The position numbers and the translations under genes were made by a program. From Ferrovaceae bacterium (GTDB lineage: Bacteria; Pseudomonadota; Gammaproteobacteria; Burkholderiales; Ferrovaceae), in assembly GCA_027449685.1 (NCBI GenBank), contig DAIDLC010000005.1:62001-126000 (forward strand): 64,000 nt of DNA, written 5' to 3'. Below the pieces are notes generated by a model, which saw only the letters and a program-made list of their open reading frames with translations, searched no databases and had not been told where the DNA came from. This document shows positions 7,779 through 18,145 of the stretch, piece by piece; within the stretch, counting starts at the first letter, position 1; the number at the start of each line of letters is the position of its first letter.

Positions 7779-9208
7779 GACCCCGACGCTTTTCCCTGCA
7801 GACCTGGCTGGACCGTTTCTCCATGCAATCATTGCGCCTGCGTCTGGTGCTCCTGCTATCCATGGCCACGGGCATTACGCTCAGTGCCGCGGTATATTTT
7901 ACCCATGCCGCTGCCCGGCAGGAACTGGACGCCCTGTTCGACGCCCAACTGGCAGAGTCGGCCCATGTGCTGCTGGGAATGGCCCGACGCGAGATTGCCG
8001 AACGCGTAGAACATGGCAATGACGAGATGCCAGTAGCCCATGAATACGAACAGACCCTGATGTACCAGATCTGGGACAGCCACGGATTGGTCGTGCGTTC
8101 CAAAACCGCTCCCAGCACAGCACTGGCCGAGTCCTTGACGGGCTATTCACAAACCAAGATCCGGGGCAAGGCCTGGCGTGTACTCACACGCTGGGACAAC
8201 GAACACGAATTCATGATTCAAGTGGCAGAACCCCTGGCTAGCCGGGAGTCATTGGCCCATTTGATAGCCCTTAAAATGCTGATTCCCACCCTCACCATCA
8301 TCCCCTTGCTCACGCTGCAGATCTGGTTTTCGGTGGGAACCGGGCTGCGCCCCTTGCGCCAGTTGCGCCGCGAAGTCGTACAACGTTCGGCCCAGCGCCT
8401 GCAACCTTTGGCCATGCATGTCCCCACCGAGGTCATGCCTCTGGTAAGCGCTCTGAACGATCTCTTTGCCCGACTCAAGCAATCCATCGAAGCGGAAAAG
8501 CGTTTTACCGCCGATGCCGCCCATGAGCTGCGGACTCCCCTGGCTGCGCTGAAAACCCAGGCCCAAGTAGCTTTGCGGGCCACCGATACCATCGGTCGAC
8601 AATCGGCCCTGCAGTTCGTATTACAGGGTGTGGAACGGGCCACGCATTTGATCGAACAGCTCCTCACGCTGGCGCGGGTGGACCCTGAAGAGGACAGCGC
8701 CTTGCATCAACCCGTCCTGCTGCGTCATTTGGCGGGAGAAACTCTGGGACAACTGGAACCGCTGGCGCATCAACGGCAGATCGAACTGAGTCTGGCGGAG
8801 GGGCCGGATTGCCCGGTCATCGGCCACGCCGGACATTTGAGCATCTTGCTGCGCAATCTACTGGATAACGCTATCCGTTACACGCCGCAGGGCGGACAGG
8901 TGTTTGTGCAGGTAAGCCTTTCGCAGCCGGAAATGACCCAACTGGATGTGTGCGACACCGGACCAGGAATCCCTCAGGCAGAGCGTGCCCGAGTACTGGA
9001 ACGCTTCTATCGCATTCCTGGCAACCAGGGCGAAGGCAGTGGGTTGGGTTTATCCATCGTGCAGCGCATTGCCCAGCGGCATCACGCCCAGGTCTTGCTG
9101 CACCCCGGGCCAGAGGGCGTGGGGCTGTGCGTGAGTGTGCTGTTCAAAACACCGCCCTCTCTTTCCCCCCCCAAGACCAGGAGTGTCGTCAATGCACCAT
9201 CTGATTGA
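7775..9208 (+). CDS. Sensor histidine kinase, QseC/PmrB-like
   Basis: An inner-membrane kinase of 477 residues. A first membrane segment near residues 20-45 is followed by a periplasmic region beginning ELDALFDAQLAESA, as in the 2CSK_N domain of QseC-type kinases, then a second membrane segment near 165-185 and a HAMP-like stretch. The phosphorylated His is residue 250 in DAAHELRTPLAALKTQ; N box NLLDNAIRYTP, G1 DTGPGIP and G2 GSGLGLSIV are intact. The GTG start overlaps the regulator stop by four bases, and translational coupling is likely. The signal is unknown; QseC and PmrB relatives sense quorum signals, metals or envelope stress. The last 20 bases overlap the convergent gspF. Confidence 0.9.
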   Translation: MRPRRFSLQTWLDRFSMQSLRLRLVLLLSMATGITLSAAVYFTHAAARQELDALFDAQLAESAHVLLGMARREIAERVEHGNDEMPVAHEYEQTLMYQIWDSHGLVVRSKTAPSTALAESLTGYSQTKIRGKAWRVLTRWDNEHEFMIQVAEPLASRESLAHLIALKMLIPTLTIIPLLTLQIWFSVGTGLRPLRQLRREVVQRSAQRLQPLAMHVPTEVMPLVSALNDLFARLKQSIEAEKRFTADAAHELRTPLAALKTQAQVALRATDTIGRQSALQFVLQGVERATHLIEQLLTLARVDPEEDSALHQPVLLRHLAGETLGQLEPLAHQRQIELSLAEGPDCPVIGHAGHLSILLRNLLDNAIRYTPQGGQVFVQVSLSQPEMTQLDVCDTGPGIPQAERARVLERFYRIPGNQGEGSGLGLSIVQRIAQRHHAQVLLHPGPEGVGLCVSVLFKTPPSLSPPKTRSVVNAPSD

Positions 9209-10400
9209 TTTCGATGATGGGCATGAGCACGGCCAGTACGATCATGGCTACCATCAGTCCCATGAGCAGTATCAGCGCCGGCTCCAGCAACGTGGTGAGC
9301 AACAGGATGCGCCGCTCCAGGGTGGTGGCCTCACCCCGCGCGGCACGCTCCAGCATTTCCGGCAAACGACCAGTGGCTTCCCCAGAGTGGATCAATTGCA
9401 ATAACAGCACCGGAAAGCGATGCTGTGCGCCCAGGGCTCGGGCCAGGGAGCTACCCTCGCGTACCCGCACGATGGCATCGGCCACATCACGCTTGAGCGC
9501 CTGGTTGGATAGTGTGTCTGCTGCCCCCTGCAGCGCCGTCAAAATCGGAACCCCGCCACCCACCAAAATGGACAGCGTACTGGCAAAACGCTCGGTATTG
9601 TAACCACGCACCAGTTTACCCAGCAGCGGCAAAGTCAGGAGGTAGGAATCCCAGCGCAGGCGCACGGCAGGCTGGGCCAGAGCGCGGCGCAGCAACCACC
9701 CCAGCGCCAACAGCCCCAGTCCAAGCGCCAGGCCCCAATGACGAATCAGGTCGGATACTGAGATCATGACGCGGGTCAGCAACGGCAGACTTTGGTGATT
9801 GTTGATGAAGACGGAAATCACCTGGGGCACCACGGTGGTCATCAAAAAAATCACGATGGCCAAGGCCACCAACGTGACGATGGCCGGATATGCCAGCGCC
9901 ATGAGCACCTTCTGGCCCAGTGCGTCACGATGTTCCACATAGTCGGCCAGGCGCTCCAGCACCCAACCCAGACGTCCACTTTTTTCGCCGGCGGCCACCA
10001 GGGCCTGAAAGATGGCAGGAAAATCCCGCCCCTGCCGCGAGATGGCGGCGGCCAGGGAGCTCCCCCCCAGGACTTCGGAGCGCAACTCCAGCACCCGTTC
10101 GCGCACCAGCGGCCGCTCGGCCTCGGCCGCCACGGCAGATAAGGTCTCGTCCAGAGGGATGCCCGCGTTGAGCAGGCTGGAGAGCTGACGGATCAGCGTG
10201 ACGCGATCGGTACCAGAAAGGCGACGTGCCGGCCAAAAACCCTTGGCACGCAGTGCAGCCTGTTGGGCGGGAAGCAGGGTCAGGGTGAGCAGTCCCCGGG
10301 TACGCAAGAGCGCACGGGCCTGGCGTAAGGACTCGGCCTCCACCACGCCGGCTTCCGTTTTACCAGAATCGTCGATCGCCTCGAAACGAAACACCGGCAT
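9189..10400 (-). CDS. gspF: Type II secretion inner-membrane platform protein GspF
   Basis: The 403-residue length is standard for GspF. The N-terminus MPVFRFEAIDDSGKTEAG is characteristic, and there are two homologous T2SSF domains, each with conserved cytoplasmic parts (FPAIFQALVAAGEKSGRLG, and later LLLQLIHSGEATGRLPEML), plus three membrane segments. GspF is the polytopic platform that couples the GspE ATPase to pseudopilus assembly. The gene is the last of the minus-strand gsp run, 25 bases after gspE, and its 3' end overlaps the convergent sensor kinase gene by 20 bases. Confidence 0.96.
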   Translation of the reverse strand: MPVFRFEAIDDSGKTEAGVVEAESLRQARALLRTRGLLTLTLLPAQQAALRAKGFWPARRLSGTDRVTLIRQLSSLLNAGIPLDETLSAVAAEAERPLVRERVLELRSEVLGGSSLAAAISRQGRDFPAIFQALVAAGEKSGRLGWVLERLADYVEHRDALGQKVLMALAYPAIVTLVALAIVIFLMTTVVPQVISVFINNHQSLPLLTRVMISVSDLIRHWGLALGLGLLALGWLLRRALAQPAVRLRWDSYLLTLPLLGKLVRGYNTERFASTLSILVGGGVPILTALQGAADTLSNQALKRDVADAIVRVREGSSLARALGAQHRFPVLLLQLIHSGEATGRLPEMLERAARGEATTLERRILLLTTLLEPALILLMGLMVAMIVLAVLMPIIEINQMVH

Positions 10401-10425
10401 GACCTAGACCATCCCCTGCACCGCG

Positions 10426-11829
10426 TCAGGCATCGCCAGTAACACGCAGGAGCTCTTCGGGAGTCGTCAACCCCGCATCCAGCCAGCGCTGACCATCTTG
10501 GCGCAAGGTGCGCATGCCTTGCCCCTGAGCCCATTGACGCCATTCGGACTCGGCCGCACGCTGGTGAATCAGGGCCCGCAAGGCTTCGGTAACCTCCAGC
10601 AATTCGTAGATACCGCTGCGTCCTTGATAGCCCGTCTGGTTACAAACACTACAGCCTAGAGCATGGTTTGGCCCTCCGCAGGCCGGGCAACAACGGCGCA
10701 CCAAGCGTTGCCCCAATACACCCAGCAAGGAACTGGCCAGCAAATAGGGCTCGATGCCCATGTCGATCAAGCGCGTGATGGCGCTCACCGCATCGTTGGT
10801 ATGCAGCGTGGCCAGCACCAGATGTCCGGTCAAACTGGCCTGGACGGCAATCTGTGCGGTTTCTCCATCGCGAATTTCGCCAATCATGATGACATCGGGA
10901 TCCTGGCGCAAAATGGCGCGCAGGGCCTTGGCAAAGGTCAATTCGATGCGCGCATTCACCTGGGTCTGGCCGATGCCCTCCAGATCATATTCAATCGGAT
11001 CTTCCACCGTCATGATATTGGTCCGCTGGCTGTCCAGGCGGGATAAGGCGGCATAGAGGGTGGTGGTTTTACCACTGCCGGTGGGGCCGGTGACCAGCAC
11101 GATGCCGTGGGGCCGCTGGATAAGACGATCAAACTGCCCCAAGGTGTCTGGCGCCATGCCCAGCACCCTCAAATCCAGACGCCCGGCATCCTTGTCCAGC
11201 AGACGCAGTACGGCGCGCTCGCCGTGCCCGGTGGGCAGGGTGGACACCCGCACATCCACCGGGCGGCCCGCCACACGCAGGGCAATGCGCCCGTCCTGAG
11301 GCAGGCGCTTTTCTGCAATATCCAGTTGCGCCATGATCTTGATGCGGGAAATCAAGGCCGCGTGCAAGGCTTTTTTGGGACGTACTACATCCCGCAGGGT
11401 GCCATCCACCCGAAACCGCACCACCGAGACCTGCTCTCCGGATTCAATATGGATATCCGAAGCCTTTTCCCGTGCCGCCTGGGTGAGCAAGGCATTGATC
11501 ATGCGGATGATGGGGGCATCATCGCGCGCTTCCATCAAGTCTTCCACAGCAGGAATTTCCTGCATCAGGCGCGACAAATCCACCTCTTCTTCCACCTCCC
11601 CCACCACTTGGGCGGCAGCCCCTTCGTGCACGGCATAGACGCGGGTCAATTCGCGCATCCACTCCTCCTGAGAGAGGTGCTTCAGTTGCAACGTGCCGTA
11701 TACGCGCCCCACCTCCACCAGGGCCTCGGGTCGGGTTTGGTCGCAAATCCATACCTCCGTGGCCTGGGGGTGCTGCGCCATCACCAACACCGCTCGATCC
11801 CGGGCAAAGGTAAAGGGCACCAGAGCCAT
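10426..11829 (-). CDS. gspE: Type II secretion ATPase GspE
   Basis: This 467-residue hexameric ATPase powers the type II secretion pseudopilus. Walker A is [16 protein letters not shown], the Asp box and Walker B ([21 protein letters not shown]) and the His box ([15 protein letters not shown]) are intact, and a C-terminal zinc module CCPACGG...CSVCNQTGY carries four Cys ligands. The N-terminal N1E region is short, consistent with a total slightly below the usual 490-570 residues. The start is two bases after the gspD stop, indicating tight coupling. Confidence 0.96.
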   Translation of the reverse strand: MALVPFTFARDRAVLVMAQHPQATEVWICDQTRPEALVEVGRVYGTLQLKHLSQEEWMRELTRVYAVHEGAAAQVVGEVEEEVDLSRLMQEIPAVEDLMEARDDAPIIRMINALLTQAAREKASDIHIESGEQVSVVRFRVDGTLRDVVRPKKALHAALISRIKIMAQLDIAEKRLPQDGRIALRVAGRPVDVRVSTLPTGHGERAVLRLLDKDAGRLDLRVLGMAPDTLGQFDRLIQRPHGIVLVTGPTGSGKTTTLYAALSRLDSQRTNIMTVEDPIEYDLEGIGQTQVNARIELTFAKALRAILRQDPDVIMIGEIRDGETAQIAVQASLTGHLVLATLHTNDAVSAITRLIDMGIEPYLLASSLLGVLGQRLVRRCCPACGGPNHALGCSVCNQTGYQGRSGIYELLEVTEALRALIHQRAAESEWRQWAQGQGMRTLRQDGQRWLDAGLTTPEELLRVTGDA

Positions 11830-11831
11830 GT

Positions 11832-14366
11832 TCAGTGGGGACCGTCGAAGGGATTAGAAAAACCAGGGGGTGCTTTTTCACTCAAGGGGGTGGGTTCCGG
11901 TGCGGCCTTGCCCCCTCCCGGCAGGGGCGCTGCGGTGGGTTGTGTGTTCGTGCTCTCGGGAGATACCCAAGGGGACTGCGGATGCTGAGCCTGTGGCAGA
12001 TTTTGCAGGTTTTCATTGGACAAGGTGCGCACATTGGGCTGATAGTTGTCGTGGATGTCCTTGATCAGCCCGTAACGGTCGTTGGCCAAGGCATCGCTTT
12101 GCTCGGCGGTACGAATGACGAAGGGCCGCAAAAATACCATCAGGTTGGTCTTGACCCGGGTTTTGGTTTCGTAGCGAAACAAGGCGCCAACGCCCGGCAG
12201 ATCACCCAGGAAAGGGGTTTTTTCATTGCTGTCGGAATAGCTGTCGGAGAGCAATCCCCCTAGCGAGACGATCTGACCGTCTTCCACCAGCACGTTGGTT
12301 TCCACCGAACGCTTGTTGTAACTGGGGCCATAGACGTTGTTGAGGGTGGTGGCATCCACCGTGGAGGATTCCTGGTAAATCTGCAAGCGCACCAACCCCC
12401 CTTCGGAAATTTGCGGCTTGATCACCAGGGTCAGCCCCACATCCTTGCGATCCACCGTGGTGAAAGGGTTGACCGAACCCGTGATGCCCGTCTGGGCATA
12501 TTGACCAGTGACGAAGGGAATATTTTCGGCAATGACGATTTTCGCCTCTTCGTTGTCCAACGTCATCAAATTGGGCGTGGACAGTACGTTGACCCCGGAG
12601 ATGGTGCTCACGGCCCGGGCCAGGGCGGCCAAACCCATCACACCGTTGAAGTTGTGAAAGATGCCGATATTGGTCCCGGCCGAAGGGGTGACCAAGCCGG
12701 TAGAAAGGGTATTGACCGAAGTGGCGGCCCCCAGATTGAGCAGCGTGGATGCCGAGGTACCCAGTGAGACGATATTGCTGCCCGGAGTAGAGGCATTGAA
12801 GTTGGTGCCGGCAAAAGTCTGGGTTTGGCCCCCCCCCAGCAGTCCCTGCATTTGTATTCCAAACTCTTCCGCCTTGTTGCTGGACACCTCCACGATCATG
12901 GACTCCACATAGATTTGTGCCCGCCGCGCATCCAGACGGTCGATGACGGCGCGCAGATTACGGTACACCCGCTCGTTGGCCGTGATGATGATGGAGTTGG
13001 TGGTGGCATCGGCCTGGATCATCCCGGCGGGCAAACTGCCACTGGACCCGCCTGCAGAAGCACTTTGCAAGCCACCGCTGCCCGTGGCCGCGGCCGTGGT
13101 GGAACTGGTCCCGCCGCTGGGCGCCATGGGGTTGCTCCCCGCAGAGGAGCTGGATGAGGCCCCCCCCAAACCGCCCGCAGAACCCGCAGCAGAAGTACTG
13201 GAACCACTGTTGGCCCCGCTGAGGCTACTGCTGCTGGTGTTACTGGAATTTAGGGCTCCTGCATCGGAAGCCACGATACCCCGCAGCGTTTTGGCCAGCT
13301 TGACGGCTTCGGCGTTGCGCAGCGGCACCACCCAGATGTTGCCCAACTGGGTGGTAGGAGTATCCAGTTTGGCAATCAGGGACTTGATTTGCTGGGCGCG
13401 GGTGACTGTGACCGATTTGAGAATGATGCTATTGGTGCGCGGCTCGGCCACCGCCATGGTGCGCAGACCGGCATCCACGCCCGCCCCCGAAGGAGCATCC
13501 ATCATGTGATTGATGATGGCGGCAAGATCGATGGCCAGAGCATATTTGATGGGGATGACATCCACGTCCCCGATCAGGGGCGCATCGATGGCCTGAATGA
13601 TGCGCGCAATGCGGTGCAGGTTTTCGGCGTAATCGGTAATCACCAGGGTGTTGTTGGCGGGATACGCCGTGATGGTGTTGTTGGGCGCAATGAGAGGACG
13701 CAATACCGGCACCAGGTTGTTGGCTGACTCATATTTGAGTCGAAACACCTGGGTGACCATCTGGTCTCCCGCTGGTGCGGCTTCCACCTTGCCTCCGGCC
13801 CCGCTGGCATCCACGGTCACCTGCCCGCCTTGCAACTTGGCATCGGCCTCGGGCAAGACGCGATAAAAGCCCGGTCCATCCACCAACGCATAACCCTGCA
13901 GACGCAATGCCGCCGTGAGAGTAGCCAGCACTTCCGTATGGTTTAGAGGCTTGTCGCTGGTCAGGGTAATCGTGCCTTTCACGCGCGGATCTACCAGAAT
14001 GGGGCGGCCCAGGGCTTCGCTCACCGCCTTGATCACGGCTTCGATGTCGGCATCGGTAAAATTGAGGGCAATCAGTCCGGTATTGGCCGAGCCTGCCCCC
14101 GCCGGAAGGGGGGAACTGGGGGACATGGACCCTGGCTGAGCCCGGCTGACCGCATTCCCCGAAGCCAAGGTGGCTGGATTGGGATAGACCTGAACCTGCA
14201 GGCCGGCAGGCCCCTCGGCCCAGAGCGACAAAGAGGGTACCAGCCACAGGAAGAGGCAGACCCCGCGCACCCAGTGCCGGCATATGCCCGCCCACCGGGC
14301 TTGGTGACTCCCGCCAAGAGCCGGCAACGATGGGCGCAACCGCTCGTCACGGCGCACCGTTACCAT
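11832..14366 (-). CDS. gspD: Type II secretion outer-membrane secretin GspD
   Basis: An 844-residue secretin forming the outer-membrane channel. In order there are: a signal sequence, N0 domain ([20 protein letters not shown]), N1-N3 domains, the secretin core ([20 protein letters not shown], then [15 protein letters not shown]) and a C-terminal tail. Between two halves of N3 sits a long Ser/Gly/Ala-rich insert (about 75 residues near position 375-450), a known but variable feature of GspD. A run of nine C on the plus strand (12829-12837) falls inside the gene. The ATG at 14366 is preferred to the GTG at 14381, but neither has a strong ribosome site. It is the first gene of a D-E-F subgroup, 120 bases after gspN. 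Confidence 0.95.
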   Translation of the reverse strand: MVTVRRDERLRPSLPALGGSHQARWAGICRHWVRGVCLFLWLVPSLSLWAEGPAGLQVQVYPNPATLASGNAVSRAQPGSMSPSSPLPAGAGSANTGLIALNFTDADIEAVIKAVSEALGRPILVDPRVKGTITLTSDKPLNHTEVLATLTAALRLQGYALVDGPGFYRVLPEADAKLQGGQVTVDASGAGGKVEAAPAGDQMVTQVFRLKYESANNLVPVLRPLIAPNNTITAYPANNTLVITDYAENLHRIARIIQAIDAPLIGDVDVIPIKYALAIDLAAIINHMMDAPSGAGVDAGLRTMAVAEPRTNSIILKSVTVTRAQQIKSLIAKLDTPTTQLGNIWVVPLRNAEAVKLAKTLRGIVASDAGALNSSNTSSSSLSGANSGSSTSAAGSAGGLGGASSSSSAGSNPMAPSGGTSSTTAAATGSGGLQSASAGGSSGSLPAGMIQADATTNSIIITANERVYRNLRAVIDRLDARRAQIYVESMIVEVSSNKAEEFGIQMQGLLGGGQTQTFAGTNFNASTPGSNIVSLGTSASTLLNLGAATSVNTLSTGLVTPSAGTNIGIFHNFNGVMGLAALARAVSTISGVNVLSTPNLMTLDNEEAKIVIAENIPFVTGQYAQTGITGSVNPFTTVDRKDVGLTLVIKPQISEGGLVRLQIYQESSTVDATTLNNVYGPSYNKRSVETNVLVEDGQIVSLGGLLSDSYSDSNEKTPFLGDLPGVGALFRYETKTRVKTNLMVFLRPFVIRTAEQSDALANDRYGLIKDIHDNYQPNVRTLSNENLQNLPQAQHPQSPWVSPESTNTQPTAAPLPGGGKAAPEPTPLSEKAPPGFSNPFDGPH

Positions 14367-14486
14367 GACCAGCCTGCACACAATGCCATGCCGTGCCGCG
14401 TCTTCAATGAAGTATCCACCCTGAGCATTCTGCTATCATCCCCCGAACCACCCTTTGCAAACCGTCCATCGAGCCTCCTGCCGGCA

Positions 14487-15242
14487 TCAATAATGCAGGC
14501 GCGTCACCAACCCATCACGGCGCCCCAGAATGCTCAACAAACCCAACAACTGGGGCGCCTGGGCATCGTTGGCCGTGGCCGTGCCATCAAATCCCCAACG
14601 CCCCCCACCGAGAGTGCCCTGCCCCTGCAACAGGAGCGGGCCAACGACCGTTTCCAAATCCAGGCGTCCACCCAGTGGGCCCAAAGATAGCCGCAGCGTG
14701 TAACTCCCCAAGGGCTTGATGGGGGTAAGACGCGAGCCCAGGTTGTTGGCCTGGAGTGTGACTGTGGTCAACTGTCTTGTGGCCTTCCCGGTCCAGGACC
14801 ACTCCAGAGCATTCCATTGCAGTTGCAACGCCCCTGTCAGTTGCAGGGTATTGAACGGGGCCCCCAATCCCAACAAGAGGGAGGCCGGAAAGTTCAATTG
14901 CCCGCCTTGCACACGCAGCACGCTCCACCCCAGAGTCCCTTGCAGCGGCTGAGGCAGGAAGCGGGTATCGGAATCTTCCAGCATCCAATGCAGCCCCTGG
15001 GTAGACAGCCGCATCCGCCAATGCACCCGACCCGGTATTCTACCCAAGGTCTGCTGCGCACTGAGCAAAAATATATCGGCCGCGCCATCCCACCACACGC
15101 CCTCGGCGTTGGTGAGCAGCAGTTTGACGCCGGGCTCTCGCGCCAGGCGCTGGGCCACCCAGGTGGCGGGCACGTTAAACAGCAGGGTCCCCCCCACAAC
15201 CACCAGGAACAACAGCCAGATCCACCCCGAGCGCTGCCTCAT
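14487..15242 (-). CDS. gspN: Type II secretion protein GspN
   Basis: The 251-residue product has a single N-terminal membrane anchor (IWLLFLVVVGGTLLFNVP) and a periplasmic domain. GspN is an accessory, non-universal component of type II systems with no known activity. Assignment rests on size, topology and position directly after gspM, whose stop it overlaps by ATGA. After it come 120 bases before gspD. Confidence 0.85.
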   Translation of the reverse strand: MRQRSGWIWLLFLVVVGGTLLFNVPATWVAQRLAREPGVKLLLTNAEGVWWDGAADIFLLSAQQTLGRIPGRVHWRMRLSTQGLHWMLEDSDTRFLPQPLQGTLGWSVLRVQGGQLNFPASLLLGLGAPFNTLQLTGALQLQWNALEWSWTGKATRQLTTVTLQANNLGSRLTPIKPLGSYTLRLSLGPLGGRLDLETVVGPLLLQGQGTLGGGRWGFDGTATANDAQAPQLLGLLSILGRRDGLVTRLHY

Positions 15243-15802
15243 GGCGCATCTCCCGCCTTGAGCACCAGGCGGGCATTGACCTCACCCGTTTTGACGGTGG
15301 GTTCCACATGAGCCTGCAGCACCACGACCCGGGCACTCCGACGGACCTGATCCAGCCAATCCGCCAGCGTCGCAAATGGGGCTGCTTTCCACTCCAGCAC
15401 AAACTGACCCTTGCCCTCCGAGCTCAAGCCCTGTCGTTCCTGCCCCACAGACTGCAAGGCTTGGCGCAGCAATGGTTCCAGCGCTTGCGACGAGGGCAGC
15501 GGTGCGGCATGCTGTTGGCTGCGCAGGGCCTTCCATTCGGCCGCCATGAGCTGCAACTGAGCCTGTTCGCTGTGCATCTGGCGCAATTGCTGCTGCAGGA
15601 CAGCAATGTGCCGCTGGGCTGGCGCATACACGCCCTCGACCCAGAACATGACCAGGAGCAAAAGGCCCAGAACCCCCAGCACCACGCGTTCGCGAGAGCT
15701 GCGCTGCGCCCAGAAGTGCCGCAGTGCCGCCCGGCCCTGCAACAGGGTTGGCCGCAAGGCTCCCTGGAAAGCTGTCCAGCCGCGTTCCCAGAACGTCTTC
15801 AT
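15239..15802 (-). CDS. gspM: Type II secretion protein GspM
   Basis: A 187-residue bitopic inner-membrane protein: short cytoplasmic N-terminus, one membrane segment (VVLGVLGLLLLVMFWVEGVY) and a periplasmic coiled-coil/ferredoxin-like domain. GspM binds GspL in the inner-membrane platform. The ATG at 15802 overlaps the gspL stop by ATGA, which settles the start; the longer open frame upstream is a shadow of gspL. Confidence 0.88.
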   Translation of the reverse strand: MKTFWERGWTAFQGALRPTLLQGRAALRHFWAQRSSRERVVLGVLGLLLLVMFWVEGVYAPAQRHIAVLQQQLRQMHSEQAQLQLMAAEWKALRSQQHAAPLPSSQALEPLLRQALQSVGQERQGLSSEGKGQFVLEWKAAPFATLADWLDQVRRSARVVVLQAHVEPTVKTGEVNARLVLKAGDAP

Positions 15803-17091
15803 GAGGCGCTCAAGCGCCACTGTCCGGAATCCCGGCGTTGCAGCACCAAACCCATCTGCTGGGCCTTGCCCTCCAGAGCCGTCACCGCAAAACCAGGCTT
15901 GAAACGCAGCCACAGGGCTTCCTCGCGATAGTCCACTTGCGCCAGGGCCACACTGGCCTCATTGGCCAGCAGCGTATTGAGCTGGCTCATGAGTGCCGGA
16001 AAAGAGCCGGGCAGTACACCGTCTTCGCTGGCGCGCATACTTTCCAGAGCATGCCGCAAGGCCAGCCGGGGCGCCAAGCCCGCCGGGGCCTGCGGCAAGA
16101 GGCCCTGCACCAGGGTATGCATGGTCTGCTCCAGATGGTGCTGCTGCCAGGCCAGCTTGGCCCAGGTCAGATTCAGGGCCAAACCTTGCAGCAGCAGGAC
16201 GATCAGCGCCCAGAGGACGGCGCCCCGCCAGGGACGGAGCAGGATTCCAAGTTCCCCCATGGGGGGTGCGAAGTCGAATTGGCACAGGTTCAACAGCGAC
16301 TCATGACGGGGCATCAAGGCCAGCAAAGAAAGCGCCTGCTGTTGAGCAAGCCAGGCGTCTTCCTCCGCCTCTGGGGGTGTGTTGGGCGCGTGGGCCGTGG
16401 CTTGAGCGCCAGAATCCTCTTCGGTAGCACTGAAACCGGCTACCGCGCGAAACTGTAGCGGAGCCAAAAAAGGCAGGCGGGGTGGCGTCTCCAGCAAACG
16501 CAACCCCCCGCCGGACCAGGGCTCATCGCGCCAACTCAACACCCGGTGCTGAGGGGGCTCCAGGGCTGAAGTGGTGTCCAGTTCGGGTTGCCAGGTGCCA
16601 AGTACACTATGGGGAGCCTGCAGCCATTGGGCTGGCACCAAGTGCAACTGACGCAACCCCAGGGGGGTGAAGGTATCGTGCAAAAAACGCATCCAGGCCT
16701 GATCCACCACCGCCACGGTACGCCAGGTATTGTCCGGCCGTTGCGCACTGAGGGCAAAATGGCATTGCTCCGGTGGTTGCAGGACAAACTCCTCCAGCAG
16801 GTTGGGCAAGGCTTCACGCAAGCGCTGGGGGGGGATTTTTTCCAACTGGGGCCATTGCCCCGCCACCAGCAGCACATCGCAGGCCGGCAAAACCCCCACC
16901 GTACGGCTGGCGGCGGGAAGTTCGGTCAGTGGACATTGACCCTGGCGCACCAGATGCACCGACTCCCCCTGGGTGGCGGTGAGTACAAAGGGCAAAAGCC
17001 CCAAGGGGGCATATTGTGACGCATCGGCCGGCCGCAGAGGCAAAGCCACCCAGCATGTAAGCCCTTCGGAAATGGTTCTACCCTCCCACAT
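15799..17091 (-). CDS. gspL: Type II secretion protein GspL
   Basis: The 430-residue product has a cytoplasmic actin-like domain (SxTxEF-like region EKIPPQRLREALPNLLEEF, which recruits GspE), one membrane segment (VLWALIVLLLQGLALNLTWA) and a periplasmic ferredoxin-like end. It anchors the ATPase to the platform. The ATG at 17091 overlaps gspK by 14 bases; its ribosome site is weak, so the start is uncertain by a few codons. A run of eight G on the plus strand (16827-16834) lies inside. Confidence 0.9.
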   Translation of the reverse strand: MWEGRTISEGLTCWVALPLRPADASQYAPLGLLPFVLTATQGESVHLVRQGQCPLTELPAASRTVGVLPACDVLLVAGQWPQLEKIPPQRLREALPNLLEEFVLQPPEQCHFALSAQRPDNTWRTVAVVDQAWMRFLHDTFTPLGLRQLHLVPAQWLQAPHSVLGTWQPELDTTSALEPPQHRVLSWRDEPWSGGGLRLLETPPRLPFLAPLQFRAVAGFSATEEDSGAQATAHAPNTPPEAEEDAWLAQQQALSLLALMPRHESLLNLCQFDFAPPMGELGILLRPWRGAVLWALIVLLLQGLALNLTWAKLAWQQHHLEQTMHTLVQGLLPQAPAGLAPRLALRHALESMRASEDGVLPGSFPALMSQLNTLLANEASVALAQVDYREEALWLRFKPGFAVTALEGKAQQMGLVLQRRDSGQWRLSAS

Positions 17092-18145
17092 TGACACCGT
17101 CCGGCACACCCGGTTTGAGCCACAGCACCTGGGTCGTATTCCCCGGGCCCATGCGCCGCGATACCAGAGCCTGCTGCGTGAGCACCATACGCCCATGGCG
17201 CAAACGCTCTACCACCCAAAAATACTCCGAGCTTACTCCAACATTGCGCGCACTCACCAGCGTCACTTGCGGAAAACGCTGCTGCAGTCGCCCCACCAAG
17301 GCGCTGTATGTTTGATAAAAGCCCTGGTTGCGATCGGCGATGACCTGGTTGGCCTGCCCCGCATCCACACCCAGAACGGCAGCCAACACTACGGGATCGG
17401 CCGTATTGGCATTGACCGGGGTAGGGCGCGGCAAAATTACCACAGATTGCGCCAATTGCGCCAGTTGATCCGGTGTGGCCGTGGGAATGATCTGGATGAG
17501 GTCTTGTACCCGTGTGAGGGGTAATGGGCCATCGGATTGGGTGATCTGCACGGGACGGCTGCTAAGGATGTATTGTGCCACTTGGGCCGCTGCGCTGGAG
17601 TCGATGCCCACCCCCTGCAGCAGACGCGCAAAAATCAGTACCGCCTCGGGATTGATCTGGGTTGCAGCCACCCAGCCCCGGTCGCCGGCCGGATTGACCA
17701 CCTCTACCAGAGAGGTCAGATTGAAACGACTGGTGGCATCCACGATCATGCCCTGCAGCCACGTTTCTTCGCCATCGGCCAACACCAGATCGCCTCCACC
17801 ACCCCCCTGATTGTTGACAAAGTCGGACAGGGGCGTCTCGGCAATGGGAATGGCCCACACTTCTCCCAGATGATCCACGCCCATGGTGCTGAACAAATCT
17901 TCACGCAAAATCAGGCGGGCCCAGTCCAGGCTACCGGTTCCCAGCCATTGGGCCTGATCGCGCAGGCGCTGATTTTCCAGTGTGCGCACCCGCAGATGTT
18001 CGCGCCACAGCAAGCCACTCACCAGGGTAGTAACCACCGCTACCACCAGCAGAGCCGCGAGCAGGGCGGCACCCCGTTGCGCACCCCCTCCTGCTGCAGG
18101 GTTCTGTACAGGGGTACAAAGCGCACAGCGGAAGGATGCAGTCAT
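17078..18145 (-). CDS. gspK: Type II secretion minor pseudopilin GspK
   Basis: A 355-residue large pseudopilin that caps the tip with GspI and GspJ. The prepilin site is RGAALLAALLVVAVV, followed by the long alpha-domain insertion that distinguishes GspK from other pseudopilins. Helix-hairpin-helix-like segments are present (NANTADPVVLAAVLGVD), a known GspK feature. The ATG overlaps the gspJ stop by ATGA. The +5 Glu of the mature N-terminus is missing, as is usual in GspK. Confidence 0.93.
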   Translation of the reverse strand: MTASFRCALCTPVQNPAAGGGAQRGAALLAALLVVAVVTTLVSGLLWREHLRVRTLENQRLRDQAQWLGTGSLDWARLILREDLFSTMGVDHLGEVWAIPIAETPLSDFVNNQGGGGGDLVLADGEETWLQGMIVDATSRFNLTSLVEVVNPAGDRGWVAATQINPEAVLIFARLLQGVGIDSSAAAQVAQYILSSRPVQITQSDGPLPLTRVQDLIQIIPTATPDQLAQLAQSVVILPRPTPVNANTADPVVLAAVLGVDAGQANQVIADRNQGFYQTYSALVGRLQQRFPQVTLVSARNVGVSSEYFWVVERLRHGRMVLTQQALVSRRMGPGNTTQVLWLKPGVPDGVNVGG

